DNA of 64,000 bases from Geomonas ferrireducens. GTDB taxonomy: Bacteria > Desulfobacterota > Desulfuromonadia > Geobacterales > Geobacteraceae. Made by a program: the position numbers and the translations under genes. The DNA lies in assembly GCF_004917065.1 (NCBI RefSeq), contig NZ_SSYA01000003.1, forward strand, positions 766,318 to 830,317, in the 5' to 3' direction. The number at the start of each line of letters is the position of its first letter. The stretch's first letter is position 1. Below, in pieces: positions 1-9,718 of the stretch. The notes below the pieces were generated by a model, which saw only the letters and a list, made by a program, of their open reading frames with translations, had not been told where the DNA came from and did not search any database.

Positions 1-501
1 CGCGAAGTTGAGTCCTCCCTCCAGGGGACCGCTTTCCTCGATCTTGTACCCGGTCAGGGCGTAGGCGGCGACACCCATCAGCTCGAAAAAGACGAACATG
101 TTGAAGAGGTCGCCGGTGAGGGCGAACCCCTGCAGCGAGGCGAGGAAAAGGAGCATCAGCGTGTGGTAATAGGTGCGGACGGCGTGGAAGTGGTGCCAGG
201 AGAAGAGCAGGGCGGCAACTGTCAGAAGGGAGGCGAGCAGGGCCAAAAGGGCTGCGGCCGGGTCGATGACGAAGGCGATGCCGACGGGAAAGCCGCGCAT
301 CAGGCTCCAGTCCCCGAACCAGTAGACCAGTGTGGCGGCCAAAGAGCGCTCCAGAAGCAGGAGGTCGAAAACCACCACGGCAAGGGCGGTCAGAAGGGAG
401 AGGACGTCGAGCACACGGCGCCGGGAGCGCAGCTGTTCCAGAGCAGCCAGAAGCGCGGCCATGAAGAGCGGCAACACAACGGGAAGGGGAGGAGTATTCA
501 T
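1..501 (-). CDS. mrpD: Mrp-type Na+/H+ antiporter subunit D (N-terminal part, runs off window)
   Basis: Reading leftward from the ATG at 501, 167 codons stay open to the window edge. The product has several hydrophobic helices and the stretch LASLQGFALTGDLFNMFVFF followed by ELMGVAAYALTGYK, characteristic of the NuoL/M/N-like proton-channel subunits MrpD/MnhD. It would be an inner-membrane subunit of the multi-subunit Na+/H+ antiporter, homologous to complex I antiporter modules. It starts 2 bases after the mrpC stop in the same operon. MrpA and MrpD are related, but the position directly after mrpC supports MrpD. The C-terminal two thirds lie outside the window. Confidence 0.85.
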   Translation of the reverse strand, partial: MNTPPLPVVLPLFMAALLAALEQLRSRRRVLDVLSLLTALAVVVFDLLLLERSLAATLVYWFGDWSLMRGFPVGIAFVIDPAAALLALLASLLTVAALLFSWHHFHAVRTYYHTLMLLFLASLQGFALTGDLFNMFVFFELMGVAAYALTGYKIEESGPLEGGLNFA

Positions 502-503
502 GG

Positions 504-848
504 TCAGCCCCGCATGGGGGGCTCGCTCTTCGGATCGAGCGTCCCGCTGCGCTTGTGGCGCTGAAGGGCGAGGGCGAGGAGCAGGGCAGAGACCGTTGCC
601 CCGACGACGATGTCGGTCAAGGTGAGCGCCTGCACCACCGGGTCGACCATGATCCGTGTTCCCGGGATGTCGCCGGTAATGGGCGCGGTGCCGTTGTTCA
701 CGTAGCCGACCGAGAGCAGCAGCAGGTAGCCTGAGGACTGGGCGACGAAGAGAGCACTCACCAGGTAAATGCTGTTCCTGCAGGTGGCGATACCGTAAAG
801 GCCTACCACCAGGAGCCACACTACAACGAGGAAGGGGAGCGCGTTCAC
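504..848 (-). CDS. mrpC: Mrp-type Na+/H+ antiporter subunit C (NuoK-like)
   Basis: A 114-residue protein with three predicted transmembrane helices, the size and pattern of MrpC/MnhC, a NuoK homologue. Recognisable features are the N-terminal helix, the CRNSIYLV segment, and the short loop ending in DPVVQALTLTDIVVGATVSA, a strong MnhC signature. It is an inner-membrane subunit of the Mrp antiporter. Its start overlaps the end of mrpB by four bases (ATGA), indicating translational coupling. Confidence 0.9.
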   Translation of the reverse strand: MNALPFLVVVWLLVVGLYGIATCRNSIYLVSALFVAQSSGYLLLLSVGYVNNGTAPITGDIPGTRIMVDPVVQALTLTDIVVGATVSALLLALALQRHKRSGTLDPKSEPPMRG

Positions 849-1606
849 GATTTCTTCTCCCTGCGGATCACGAGGACCTGGCGCAAAAAGGCCGCGATCA
901 GAAGCACGAAGGCCGAGGCCACCTCGATACCGACGGCTGTGTTCAACAGTGGCAGCGTCCCGGTGGAGAGGAGTTCCCCCGAGACTCCGAGCGGAAAGAG
1001 GTTGCGCATGTAATGGTAGTCGGAGAGGAGGGGGAGTGCGCCTATCATGGCGTAGCTCATGGCGCCGGCGGCCTCCAGGTGGGAGGCCAGATGGTCGCGC
1101 TTAATCTTCAGGAGGTCGCCGTATTCGCCGCTCAGGTAGACGTAGTAAAAGGCGGTAGCCACCAGCACCCCGCCCTGGAAGCCGCCGCCGGGCGTCAGGT
1201 GACCGTGCAGGACGACGTAGATTCCCAGCAGCAGGGTGAAGGGGAACATGACAACGCCAAGCCCGAGAACGGCCGGTGCGGCCACGATGCCGGCGCGGTC
1301 CGGTGCCTGGTCCGTCGGTTCGCGGGTTTCTTCGTCCTCCTGCCGCCTGAGCAGCAGTAGCCCTCCCGCTACCGCGGCGAAGAGGATGAACTCTTCGGCG
1401 AGCGTGTCGAAACCGCGGTAATCGAAGGTGACGGCGGCGACCGCTTGCTGGGCGTGCCGCATCGGTTCCATGCTCTCCAGCACCAGCGCCCGGTAGGCCC
1501 CGCTTTGACGGCCGAAAGTGGGGAGGGAGGTGAAGGCGGCGACGAGGCACCCGGCAAGGAGCGCGGCAGCCAGCGCGAAAAGCGTGTTGCGCAGGCGATC
1601 GTTCAT
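845..1606 (-). CDS. mrpB: Mrp antiporter subunit B with MbhE-like N-terminal extension
   Basis: 253 residues. The C-terminal part from about residue 105 carries the MnhB signature LLGIYVVLHGHLTPGGGFQG and further helices. Residues 1 to about 95 match the MbhE-type module (helix, then FDTLAEEFILFAAVAGG) that in many Mrp systems is the extreme C-terminus of MrpA. MrpA therefore appears split, with its tail modules encoded separately or fused to MrpB, as in membrane-bound hydrogenase-type and some deltaproteobacterial Mrp clusters. It overlaps both neighbours by four bases. Confidence 0.88.
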   Translation of the reverse strand: MNDRLRNTLFALAAALLAGCLVAAFTSLPTFGRQSGAYRALVLESMEPMRHAQQAVAAVTFDYRGFDTLAEEFILFAAVAGGLLLLRRQEDEETREPTDQAPDRAGIVAAPAVLGLGVVMFPFTLLLGIYVVLHGHLTPGGGFQGGVLVATAFYYVYLSGEYGDLLKIKRDHLASHLEAAGAMSYAMIGALPLLSDYHYMRNLFPLGVSGELLSTGTLPLLNTAVGIEVASAFVLLIAAFLRQVLVIRREKKS

Positions 1607-1851
1607 CGCGCCCCCCTGGAGCGGGTCTTCGCCACGGTAAGGAGCACCATGAGCGGGAAGGCGACCGCCCCGACGACCATTTCGGAAAGGGCGACGTCAG
1701 GCGCCTGCAGCACCAGGAAAAGGATGCTGAGGGTGAGCCCGAAAAAACCGGCGATGATCGACTGGGGGAGAGGATCGCGCGTCGCCACCACCGCCCACCC
1801 GGATGTCGCCACCAGCAGAAACGCCACCGCCTCAATGGGCCCCATGGTCAT
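1603..1851 (-). CDS. MbhD-like (DUF4040) subunit of the Mrp antiporter
   Basis: 82 residues with three hydrophobic helices and the core LQAPDVALSEMVVGAVAFPL, the hallmark of the MbhD/DUF4040 domain. In canonical MrpA this domain sits downstream of the NuoL-like core; here it is a separate small gene. It overlaps mrpG by 20 bases upstream and mrpB by 4 bases downstream, so it belongs to the same translationally coupled operon. Its role is inferred from the complex: part of the membrane arm that links proton and sodium movement. Confidence 0.83.
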   Translation of the reverse strand: MTMGPIEAVAFLLVATSGWAVVATRDPLPQSIIAGFFGLTLSILFLVLQAPDVALSEMVVGAVAFPLMVLLTVAKTRSRGAR

Positions 1852-2182
1852 CCTCCTCTCCCTGATCGTCGGTGGGCTTCTTCACGTCTTTCGCCTCGCG
1901 CAGGTAATGCGCCCGTGCCGCGGCGAAGGTGATCACCGGATTGCCGACCACCATGACCGCGAAGACGAGCCACGCCTTGATGGTGGGGGCGGACATCCCT
2001 TCCTGGATCGTTATCGCCGTTGCCATTGCCCCCGCCGCGAGCACCGCCGGGGGAGAGAGGTAGTGCAGCTTGGCGTAGACCCCCTTCATGACGGCGACGC
2101 CGGCACAGCTGAAGGTGCAGACCAGCAGGGCGAAAACGAGAAGCCCGATGACGACAGCTCCGGCGGGGAGGTCGGGGCTCAC
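1832..2182 (-). CDS. mrpG: Mrp antiporter subunit G
   Basis: The GTG at 2182 is chosen as start because it overlaps the mrpF stop by four bases; longer upstream reading is only the shadow of mrpF and mrpE. The 116-residue product has three helices and the MnhG features FSCAGVAVMKGVYAKLHYLS and GNPVITFAAARAHYLR. The C-terminal tail is short and acidic (EEDDHG). It is a small inner-membrane Mrp subunit needed in other bacteria for full complex activity. Confidence 0.88.
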   Translation of the reverse strand: MSPDLPAGAVVIGLLVFALLVCTFSCAGVAVMKGVYAKLHYLSPPAVLAAGAMATAITIQEGMSAPTIKAWLVFAVMVVGNPVITFAAARAHYLREAKDVKKPTDDQGEEDDHGAH

Positions 2183-2430
2183 AGCCAGCGCTCCAGAAAG
2201 CGGAGGTAAACAAGTCCCGAGGCGAAGGAAAGGACGGCCAGCACGAGCGAGAGATCGAAATATATGGCGCGGCGGTACCCTTCGGCGAGGAGCAGGATGG
2301 CGAGCACGGCGAAAAGTTGCGCGAGCTGCAGCGCCACGAAACGCTCCATAATCGTGCCGCGAAAGCAGAGCCAGCCGCATGGGGCCATGAGCAGGAGCAG
2401 GGCAAGTGCGCAGAAAAGCCAAATGTTCAT
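2179..2430 (-). CDS. mrpF: Mrp antiporter subunit F
   Basis: The start is the ATG at 2430, which overlaps the mrpE stop in an ATGA. The product has 83 residues and three transmembrane helices, the usual MrpF/MnhF size. The helix-loop pattern around RGTIMERFVALQLAQLF is typical of the family. It sits between mrpE and mrpG, the conserved E-F-G order. Confidence 0.85.
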   Translation of the reverse strand: MNIWLFCALALLLLMAPCGWLCFRGTIMERFVALQLAQLFAVLAILLLAEGYRRAIYFDLSLVLAVLSFASGLVYLRFLERWL

Positions 2431-2912
2431 GACAGCTCCACGAAAAGGCGGTCGATGGTTGAGATTTCCCTCCCCACTAACTGCCGGATCACCACCTGCC
2501 GCCGCTCCCGGTCCACGAAGACGAGGTAGCTGTTGGGGGTGATGCATACCCCGAAGGTCATCCAGGCGCGCCGTGCGGACTCGTGCCGGTCCGCCAGAAA
2601 CTCGAAGGGGTGCTCTATGGTGACACCGGTGCTTTCTTTGCCGCGCAGCTCCCTGATGAGAGTTACCATCAGCAGCCAGGACTCTGAGAACATGGCGGCA
2701 GGCAGGCGCCAGACCAGGAGCAGCCAGGTGGGCTTCACGCGCAGCGGGCTTATGAACGAGTCGCGCAGCATTCCGACAAGCTTCAGGGCGAGGAGGGCCG
2801 CTGCTCCCCCGGCAACCGCCTCCAAGGGGTCCGCTTTGCCGCAGAAGAGCATGTACAGCCCGAGAAAGGAAAGCCATGTCACGATGGCGGTGCCGACTCT
2901 GCTTTTATTCAT
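2427..2912 (-). CDS. mrpE: Mrp antiporter subunit E
   Basis: 161 residues: two N-terminal hydrophobic segments, a third around residues 60-85, and a soluble C-terminal domain containing GVCITPNSYLVFVDRERRQV, resembling the TPGTLVVDVD-type region of MrpE/MnhE. It overlaps the preceding CPA1 antiporter gene by eight bases and mrpF by four. In Mrp complexes MrpE is accessory, affecting assembly or activity. Confidence 0.87.
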   Translation of the reverse strand: MNKSRVGTAIVTWLSFLGLYMLFCGKADPLEAVAGGAAALLALKLVGMLRDSFISPLRVKPTWLLLVWRLPAAMFSESWLLMVTLIRELRGKESTGVTIEHPFEFLADRHESARRAWMTFGVCITPNSYLVFVDRERRQVVIRQLVGREISTIDRLFVELS

Positions 2913-4164
2913 GGGAGCCTCCCCCCTCGCTCGAGGTCTGCGCCAGCAGAAGCCCGAGGGTGGGGCCCTGCACCAGGATCGAGAAGAGCACCACGATGTA
3001 GGTCGCGACGAGCAGGATATGCAGCCCCTCGTTTTGCGGAAGCGACATGGCGAGGGCTATGGCGATCGCCCCGCGCAGCCCGCTCCAGGTCATGATGGAG
3101 GCGTCCTTCAGGGAGAAGGGCTCACGCATCCGAACCAGTCCCCCCACCGCCAGCACCGACAGAAACCTTCCGAGCAGCACCACCGGGATGACTAGGAGAC
3201 CGGTGCAGAGATGGATCAGGCTCAGCCGGTTGCTGAGCACCAGGAGCTCAAGACCTATCAAAGTGAAGAGGATGGCGTTCAGGTATTTCTCCACCAAGTC
3301 CCAGAACTGGTCCAGGTGCATGCGGGTGTGCTCAGACATGGCGAGTTTGCGGCCGCGTCCGCCGATGAAAAGACCGGCAACCACCATGGAGAGAGGGCCG
3401 GAAACCCCTATGAGGAGCGCGAGGGAGTAGCCGCCAAGGACGAGCGCCAGGGTGATCAGGATCTCGAGACGGTAGTTGTCGATGCTTTTTATGAGCAGAA
3501 AGCCGAGCCACCCGAGCAGGGAGCCGAAGGCGAGCCCCCCGGCGGTCTGGATGACGAAGGTTCTTAAAACGGACATGACGCCCGGCGCGGAGGCGTTCAC
3601 CGCCGCGGCATGAAGTGCCAGGAAAAGGACGATGCCGATGCCGTCGTTGAAGAGCGCTTCTCCGGCGATCCAGGCGTTAAGCCGGTCCGGGATGCCGAGC
3701 CGGCGCAGGGTGGGGAGCACGGCCACCGGATCGGTGGGGGACATGATGGCCCCGAAGAGCAGGGCATACTCCAGTCGGACCGGCAGCTCCAGCAGGAGGG
3801 CGAGGAGGTAGAAGCCCCCTCCGATCACCCCCGCCGAGACCAGGACACCGGCGACCGCGAAGAGCGCGATGCTTAGTTTCACGTTGAGGAGCTCCTCGAC
3901 CTTCACGAAGAGCGCCCCGGCGAAGAGCAGCAGGCTGAGGATCCCCTGCAGGAAGAGGACGTCGAAGTCGATGCGGTCCATCAACTGCCGCGCCGGGGTA
4001 ACCACGTCGACACCCACCGCTATGGAACTCCACAAGAGCAGAGAGAAGAGGAGGCTCAGCAGCATGAGCCCCACGGTCGGCGGCAGCTTGAGGAAACGGT
4101 GGTTCAGGTAGGCAAAGGTTGCCGTCAGCGTGGTCAAAAGCGCCGTGATCTGGAAGCCTCGCAT
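2905..4164 (-). CDS. CPA1-family Na+(K+)/H+ antiporter (NhaP-like)
   Basis: 419 residues with about twelve hydrophobic helices. The segment GEALFNDGIGIVLFLALH carries the ND pair of CPA1 exchangers, and MSPTDPVAVLPTLRRLGIPD and TWSGLRGAIAIALAMSLP are further CPA1 (NhaP/NhaS/SOD2) signatures. It probably exchanges monovalent cations for protons across the inner membrane. It starts 3 bases after the debranching-enzyme stop and overlaps mrpE, so single-subunit and multi-subunit antiporters are likely co-expressed. Its ion preference cannot be read from sequence. Confidence 0.9.
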   Translation of the reverse strand: MRGFQITALLTTLTATFAYLNHRFLKLPPTVGLMLLSLLFSLLLWSSIAVGVDVVTPARQLMDRIDFDVLFLQGILSLLLFAGALFVKVEELLNVKLSIALFAVAGVLVSAGVIGGGFYLLALLLELPVRLEYALLFGAIMSPTDPVAVLPTLRRLGIPDRLNAWIAGEALFNDGIGIVLFLALHAAAVNASAPGVMSVLRTFVIQTAGGLAFGSLLGWLGFLLIKSIDNYRLEILITLALVLGGYSLALLIGVSGPLSMVVAGLFIGGRGRKLAMSEHTRMHLDQFWDLVEKYLNAILFTLIGLELLVLSNRLSLIHLCTGLLVIPVVLLGRFLSVLAVGGLVRMREPFSLKDASIMTWSGLRGAIAIALAMSLPQNEGLHILLVATYIVVLFSILVQGPTLGLLLAQTSSEGGGSHE

Positions 4165-4167
4165 CGA

Positions 4168-6203
<2,036 letters not shown>

Positions 6204-6207
<4 letters not shown>

Positions 6208-8078
6208 GGGGTCTCTCCTTCCGGCGCGGGCGCCAGCGCAACCGCCGCGTAACCCTGCAGGCGCCAGAACCTTTCCGTTTCCAGCCTGGGTGTACCAGAA
6301 CCGCCGAATTCGACCTTCTCGCTGCTCCAGAGGATCTCCCACCGGCAGCGGGATGGGGGCGCCAGCATCGGCTCGGGGATCGGCACCAAGTGCAGCTCGC
6401 GTCCGAGGTTCACGAGCAGAAGGCGCTGCTCATCCTCCAGGAAGTAGCGCAGCAGAAAGCCCGCCTGCCCGAGCACCGCCCCCTCGATGTGGCAGGCATA
6501 ACCTCGGCTGAATACCGGATCCTCGCGCCGCAGCCTGATCAGATCGCGGTAGAGCGCGTAGACCTTGCCGTGGCGCTCGCGCTCCTTCAGGTCGAGGCGG
6601 GACTGCTGGAAGGTTTCCAGTTCGTACGGCTTGTCGATGGTGTCGATTACCTCGGGAGAATCGATGTTGGTGAACTGCTTCAGATACTCGATGCGTCCGT
6701 GGTGCACCTGCTGCGAGATTTCCGGACTAAGGTCCGCGAAATACAGAAACGGAGAACCCGCGGCAAACTCCTGCCCCTGGAAGATCATCGGGGTCTGTGG
6801 GAGTAGGAGGTAAAGGGCGGCCATCGCCCGCAATGCGGCGGGGTTGGTGAGTTTGTCGATGCGGATACCCCAGGCGGAGTTGTCGATCTGGTCGTGGTTT
6901 TGGAGGTAGTTGATGTAGCGGCTCGGGCTGTGACCTAAGGTGGAGGAGCCGCGCCGCTTACCCTGCCAGAAGTAGAATTGCCCCTGGTACAGGTAGCTCC
7001 ACTTGGCGCAGGAGATCATCTCCTGCGGCGAGCCGAAGTACTCCGAGTAGTAGGCGTCGTGGTACCCGGTCAGGGCGACGTGGGCGCTGTGGTGGAAGTC
7101 GTCGTTCCATACGCCGTCCATGCCGAAGCCTCCTTCTTCTCTCGGGCGCATGCAACGGGCGTCCTGACTTTCATTTTCCGCGACGAGGAAGAGCTTACGC
7201 CCGTTGGCCGCCATCCTCGCACGGGTGGTGATGTCCCCCAGGATGTGTACTTGCGAACCGTCGATGATGGCGTGGGTGGCGTCGAAACGCAGCCCGTCGA
7301 TGTGGAACTCGTCGATCCAGTAGCACGCGTTGGCGATGAAGAACTCCCGCACCGATTCGCAATGCTTCCCGTCGAAGTTGATCATCTTCCCCCAGTCACT
7401 CTCGTTTTCACCGTAGTAGTAATCGGAAAACTGCGCCAGGTAGTTTCCCTCCGGCCCGAAGTGGTTGTACACCACGTCCAAAAGCACGCCGAGCCCGAGC
7501 GAGTGAGCCCGGTCCACGAAGCGGCGCATGTCGTCCGGAGTCCCATAGAGCCTCGTCGGGGCGAAATGGTTCACCCCGTCGTACCCCCAGCCGAACCGTC
7601 CGGGGAAATCGGCCACCGGCATGACCTCGACCAGGGTGATGCCGAGGTCCCGTAGTGCAGACAGCTGCTCTTCGGCGGCCTTCCAGGTCCCTTCCATGGT
7701 GAAGGTTCCGACATGGATCTCGTAGATGACGTGCCCTTCGGGCTCGATGCCCTGCCAGCCGGCGTCACTCCAGGGGAAGCTCCCCGGGTCGACCACTTGC
7801 GATGGACCGTGCGGCCCCTCGGGCTGGAAGCGTGAGGCGGGATCAGGGTAGTTATCTTTGTCGTCCAGGCGGTAGCGGTAGCGGGTTCCCGCACGTGCTA
7901 CCGGGCAGGTGCCGGAATGGTACCCGTTCTCTTCCAGGTCCATGGGGAACTCCACTACCTGCGGCGCTCCCTCCAGTTGTATCGATACCTTCCTGCACCG
8001 GGGAGCCCAGACCCGGAAATGCACGCCGTCCGGCATCACCTCCGCTCCTACCGGCATTCTTCGCTGTACTGCTGTCAC
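6204..8078 (-). CDS. treZ: Malto-oligosyltrehalose trehalohydrolase
   Basis: 624 residues. The N-terminal carbohydrate-binding/E-set domain (VHFRVWAPRCRKVSIQLEG) is followed by a GH13 barrel with VDRAHSLGLGVLLDVVYNHF, GLRFDATHAI (catalytic Asp), FLVAENESQD (catalytic Glu) and QNHDQIDNSA. QNHDQ(V/I)xN is typical of TreZ rather than of the related branching enzyme. TreZ releases trehalose from maltooligosyltrehalose. The partner synthase treY is not in the window. It appears to be the first gene of the long minus-strand operon; the 518 bases upstream carry a repeat pair and the divergent promoter of the sugar cluster. Confidence 0.88.
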
Positions 8079-8140
8079 GGTAACCTCCGGAAATTCATAA
8101 ATAGGTGCAGACGGTAAGTCCGGGGAGCTTGGTGTCTGTT

Positions 8141-8288
8141 CCCACGAAGCGCCTCATGGGCCCAACGTCCCCCCCTTTGCGAAGGGGGGAGCGCGATGTC
8201 ACCTGCGGCGCTTCGTTGGCAACTGCACCTCCTGTTCCTGGTATTCCATGCAGGACCTTTGCAAAGGGAGGGACGCTTGGGCCATGCC
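8141..8288. repeat. Inverted pair of CCACGAAGCG / G-run palindromic repeats (copy 1)
   Basis: Two diverging repeat units in the gap between treZ and the sugar cluster. The left unit begins CCACGAAGCG, passes through ATGGGCCCAACG and contains the palindrome CCCCCCTTTGCGAAGGGGGG. The right unit, in inverted orientation, has CTTTGCAAAGGGAGGGACG and TTGGGCCATG. An inner CGCTTCGTTGG lies at 8209. The same architecture recurs at 13800 and 16355. The rest of the 518-base gap (8079-8596) holds only the promoter listed separately. Confidence 0.8.
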
Positions 8289-8487
8289 ACGCTCAAAAAT
8301 TAACAGGCTCTAAAAATAACACGTAACGCGAATTTTAAAACCGAAGCGGGGAGGGGCGGTTTTCATTTGGCAGATGCGGGGAAGAGAAGGGGGGCAAAAG
8401 TGACGCAACTGCTACACCGCTTGAGGAAGCTACCATCCCATCTCCTCCATCTTATTGGGAGAAAGAACGCTTTTTTTCGCAAATCGT

Positions 8488-8515
8488 TTGACAGAAAAAC
8501 CGGCACTGCTAGTAT
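8488..8515 (+). promoter_or_regulatory. Sigma70-type promoter of the sugar cluster
   Basis: TTGACA at 8488-8493 is a perfect -35 box. After a 16-base spacer, TAGTAT at 8510-8515 forms a -10 box with an extended TG at 8507-8508. The region is locally AT-rich. The first gene starts at 8597 with an AAGGAGG ribosome site, leaving a leader of about 75 bases. Confidence 0.6.
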
Positions 8516-8596
8516 TGGGTATTGCTAATGTGTATGAACTAATTCTTGGTTTATTAGACGAGCCCGCAGACATCCCACCGCTCCAAGGAGGATCCC

Positions 8597-9718
8597 ATGG
8601 CAGGAACCGTTCTCATAACGGGTGGAGCCGGCTTCATCGGTTCCCACCTGGCGGACGAGTTGCTACGTCACGGTTACCGGGTGCGCGTTCTGGACAGCCT
8701 GGTGCCGCAGGTGCACGGCCCCGGCGGTAGGCGCCCGGCCTATCTGGACCCGGAAGTCGAGTTGATCAAGGGGGACGTGCGGGACGCGAGGGCGGTGAAA
8801 AAGGCGCTGGCCGGGACGGCGGCGGTCTTTCATTTCGCGGCCATGGTCGGGGTCGGCCAGAGCATGTACGAGATCGAGCAGTACACCTCGGTCAATAACT
8901 GCGGCACCGCGGTGCTCCTCGAGGAGATGGCGCGCGCGAGGGGATCGAGGAAACTCATCGTCGCCTCGAGCATGAGCATCTACGGGGAAGGGCGCTACCG
9001 CGACGGGAGCGGAAACAGCTACGACGACATCATGCGCGACATCGAACAGTTGCGCTGCGGGAGCTGGGAGCCATGCGCCGCGAACCGCGAGCCGCTCGTC
9101 CCGGTCCCGACCCCGGAGGAGAAGGCCCCCTCGCTCGCCTCGGTCTACGCTCTCTCGAAATACGACCAGGAGCGGATGGCCCTCATCGTCGGAAACTGTT
9201 ACCGCATCCCGGTGGTGGCGCTACGCTTCTTCAACGTCTACGGCACGCGCCAGGCCCTCTCCAACCCGTACACCGGGGTCCTCGCCATCTTCGCCTCGCG
9301 CCTGATGAACGGAAACGCCCCGCGCATCTTTGAGGACGGCCTCCAGCAGCGCGATTTCGTGAGCGTGCGCGACGTGGCGGTCGCCTGCCGCCTAGCCATG
9401 GAGGTTGACCCGAAGAAGCAATCCCTCTTCAACATAGGAAGCGGCGCGAGCATCTCGGTTTTGCAGCTCCTCGAGCGCTTCTGCCGGGTGCTCAACTGCA
9501 CCACCATCGAACCGGAGATCACCGGGAGTTACCGGGCGGGCGACATCCGGCACTGCTTCGCCGACATCACCGCGGCGCGCGAGGTGCTTGGCTACGCGCC
9601 ACGGGTCGGCTTCGAGGAGGGGCTCACCGAGCTCGCCTCGTGGCTCGAAGGGGAGGTGGCGGTAGACAGGGTGGCCGAGGCGCACGCCGAGCTCGCCCAG
9701 CGGGGACTCACGCTATGA
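8597..9718 (+). CDS. NAD-dependent sugar epimerase/dehydratase (extended SDR)
   Basis: 373 residues. The Rossmann motif GGAGFIGSH is at residues 9-17, followed by HFAAMVGVGQSM. A Ser-rich strand (VASSMSIYGEG) and YALSK, the YxxxK catalytic pair, follow, with RFFNVYG after it. This is an extended SDR of the UDP-glucose 4-epimerase/dehydratase group acting on a nucleotide sugar. An insertion around residues 140-175, containing WEPCAANREPLVPVPTPEEK, separates the Ser and Tyr motifs and is longer than in GalE. It is first in the cluster and overlaps the next gene by ATGA. Confidence 0.85.
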   Translation: MAGTVLITGGAGFIGSHLADELLRHGYRVRVLDSLVPQVHGPGGRRPAYLDPEVELIKGDVRDARAVKKALAGTAAVFHFAAMVGVGQSMYEIEQYTSVNNCGTAVLLEEMARARGSRKLIVASSMSIYGEGRYRDGSGNSYDDIMRDIEQLRCGSWEPCAANREPLVPVPTPEEKAPSLASVYALSKYDQERMALIVGNCYRIPVVALRFFNVYGTRQALSNPYTGVLAIFASRLMNGNAPRIFEDGLQQRDFVSVRDVAVACRLAMEVDPKKQSLFNIGSGASISVLQLLERFCRVLNCTTIEPEITGSYRAGDIRHCFADITAAREVLGYAPRVGFEEGLTELASWLEGEVAVDRVAEAHAELAQRGLTL

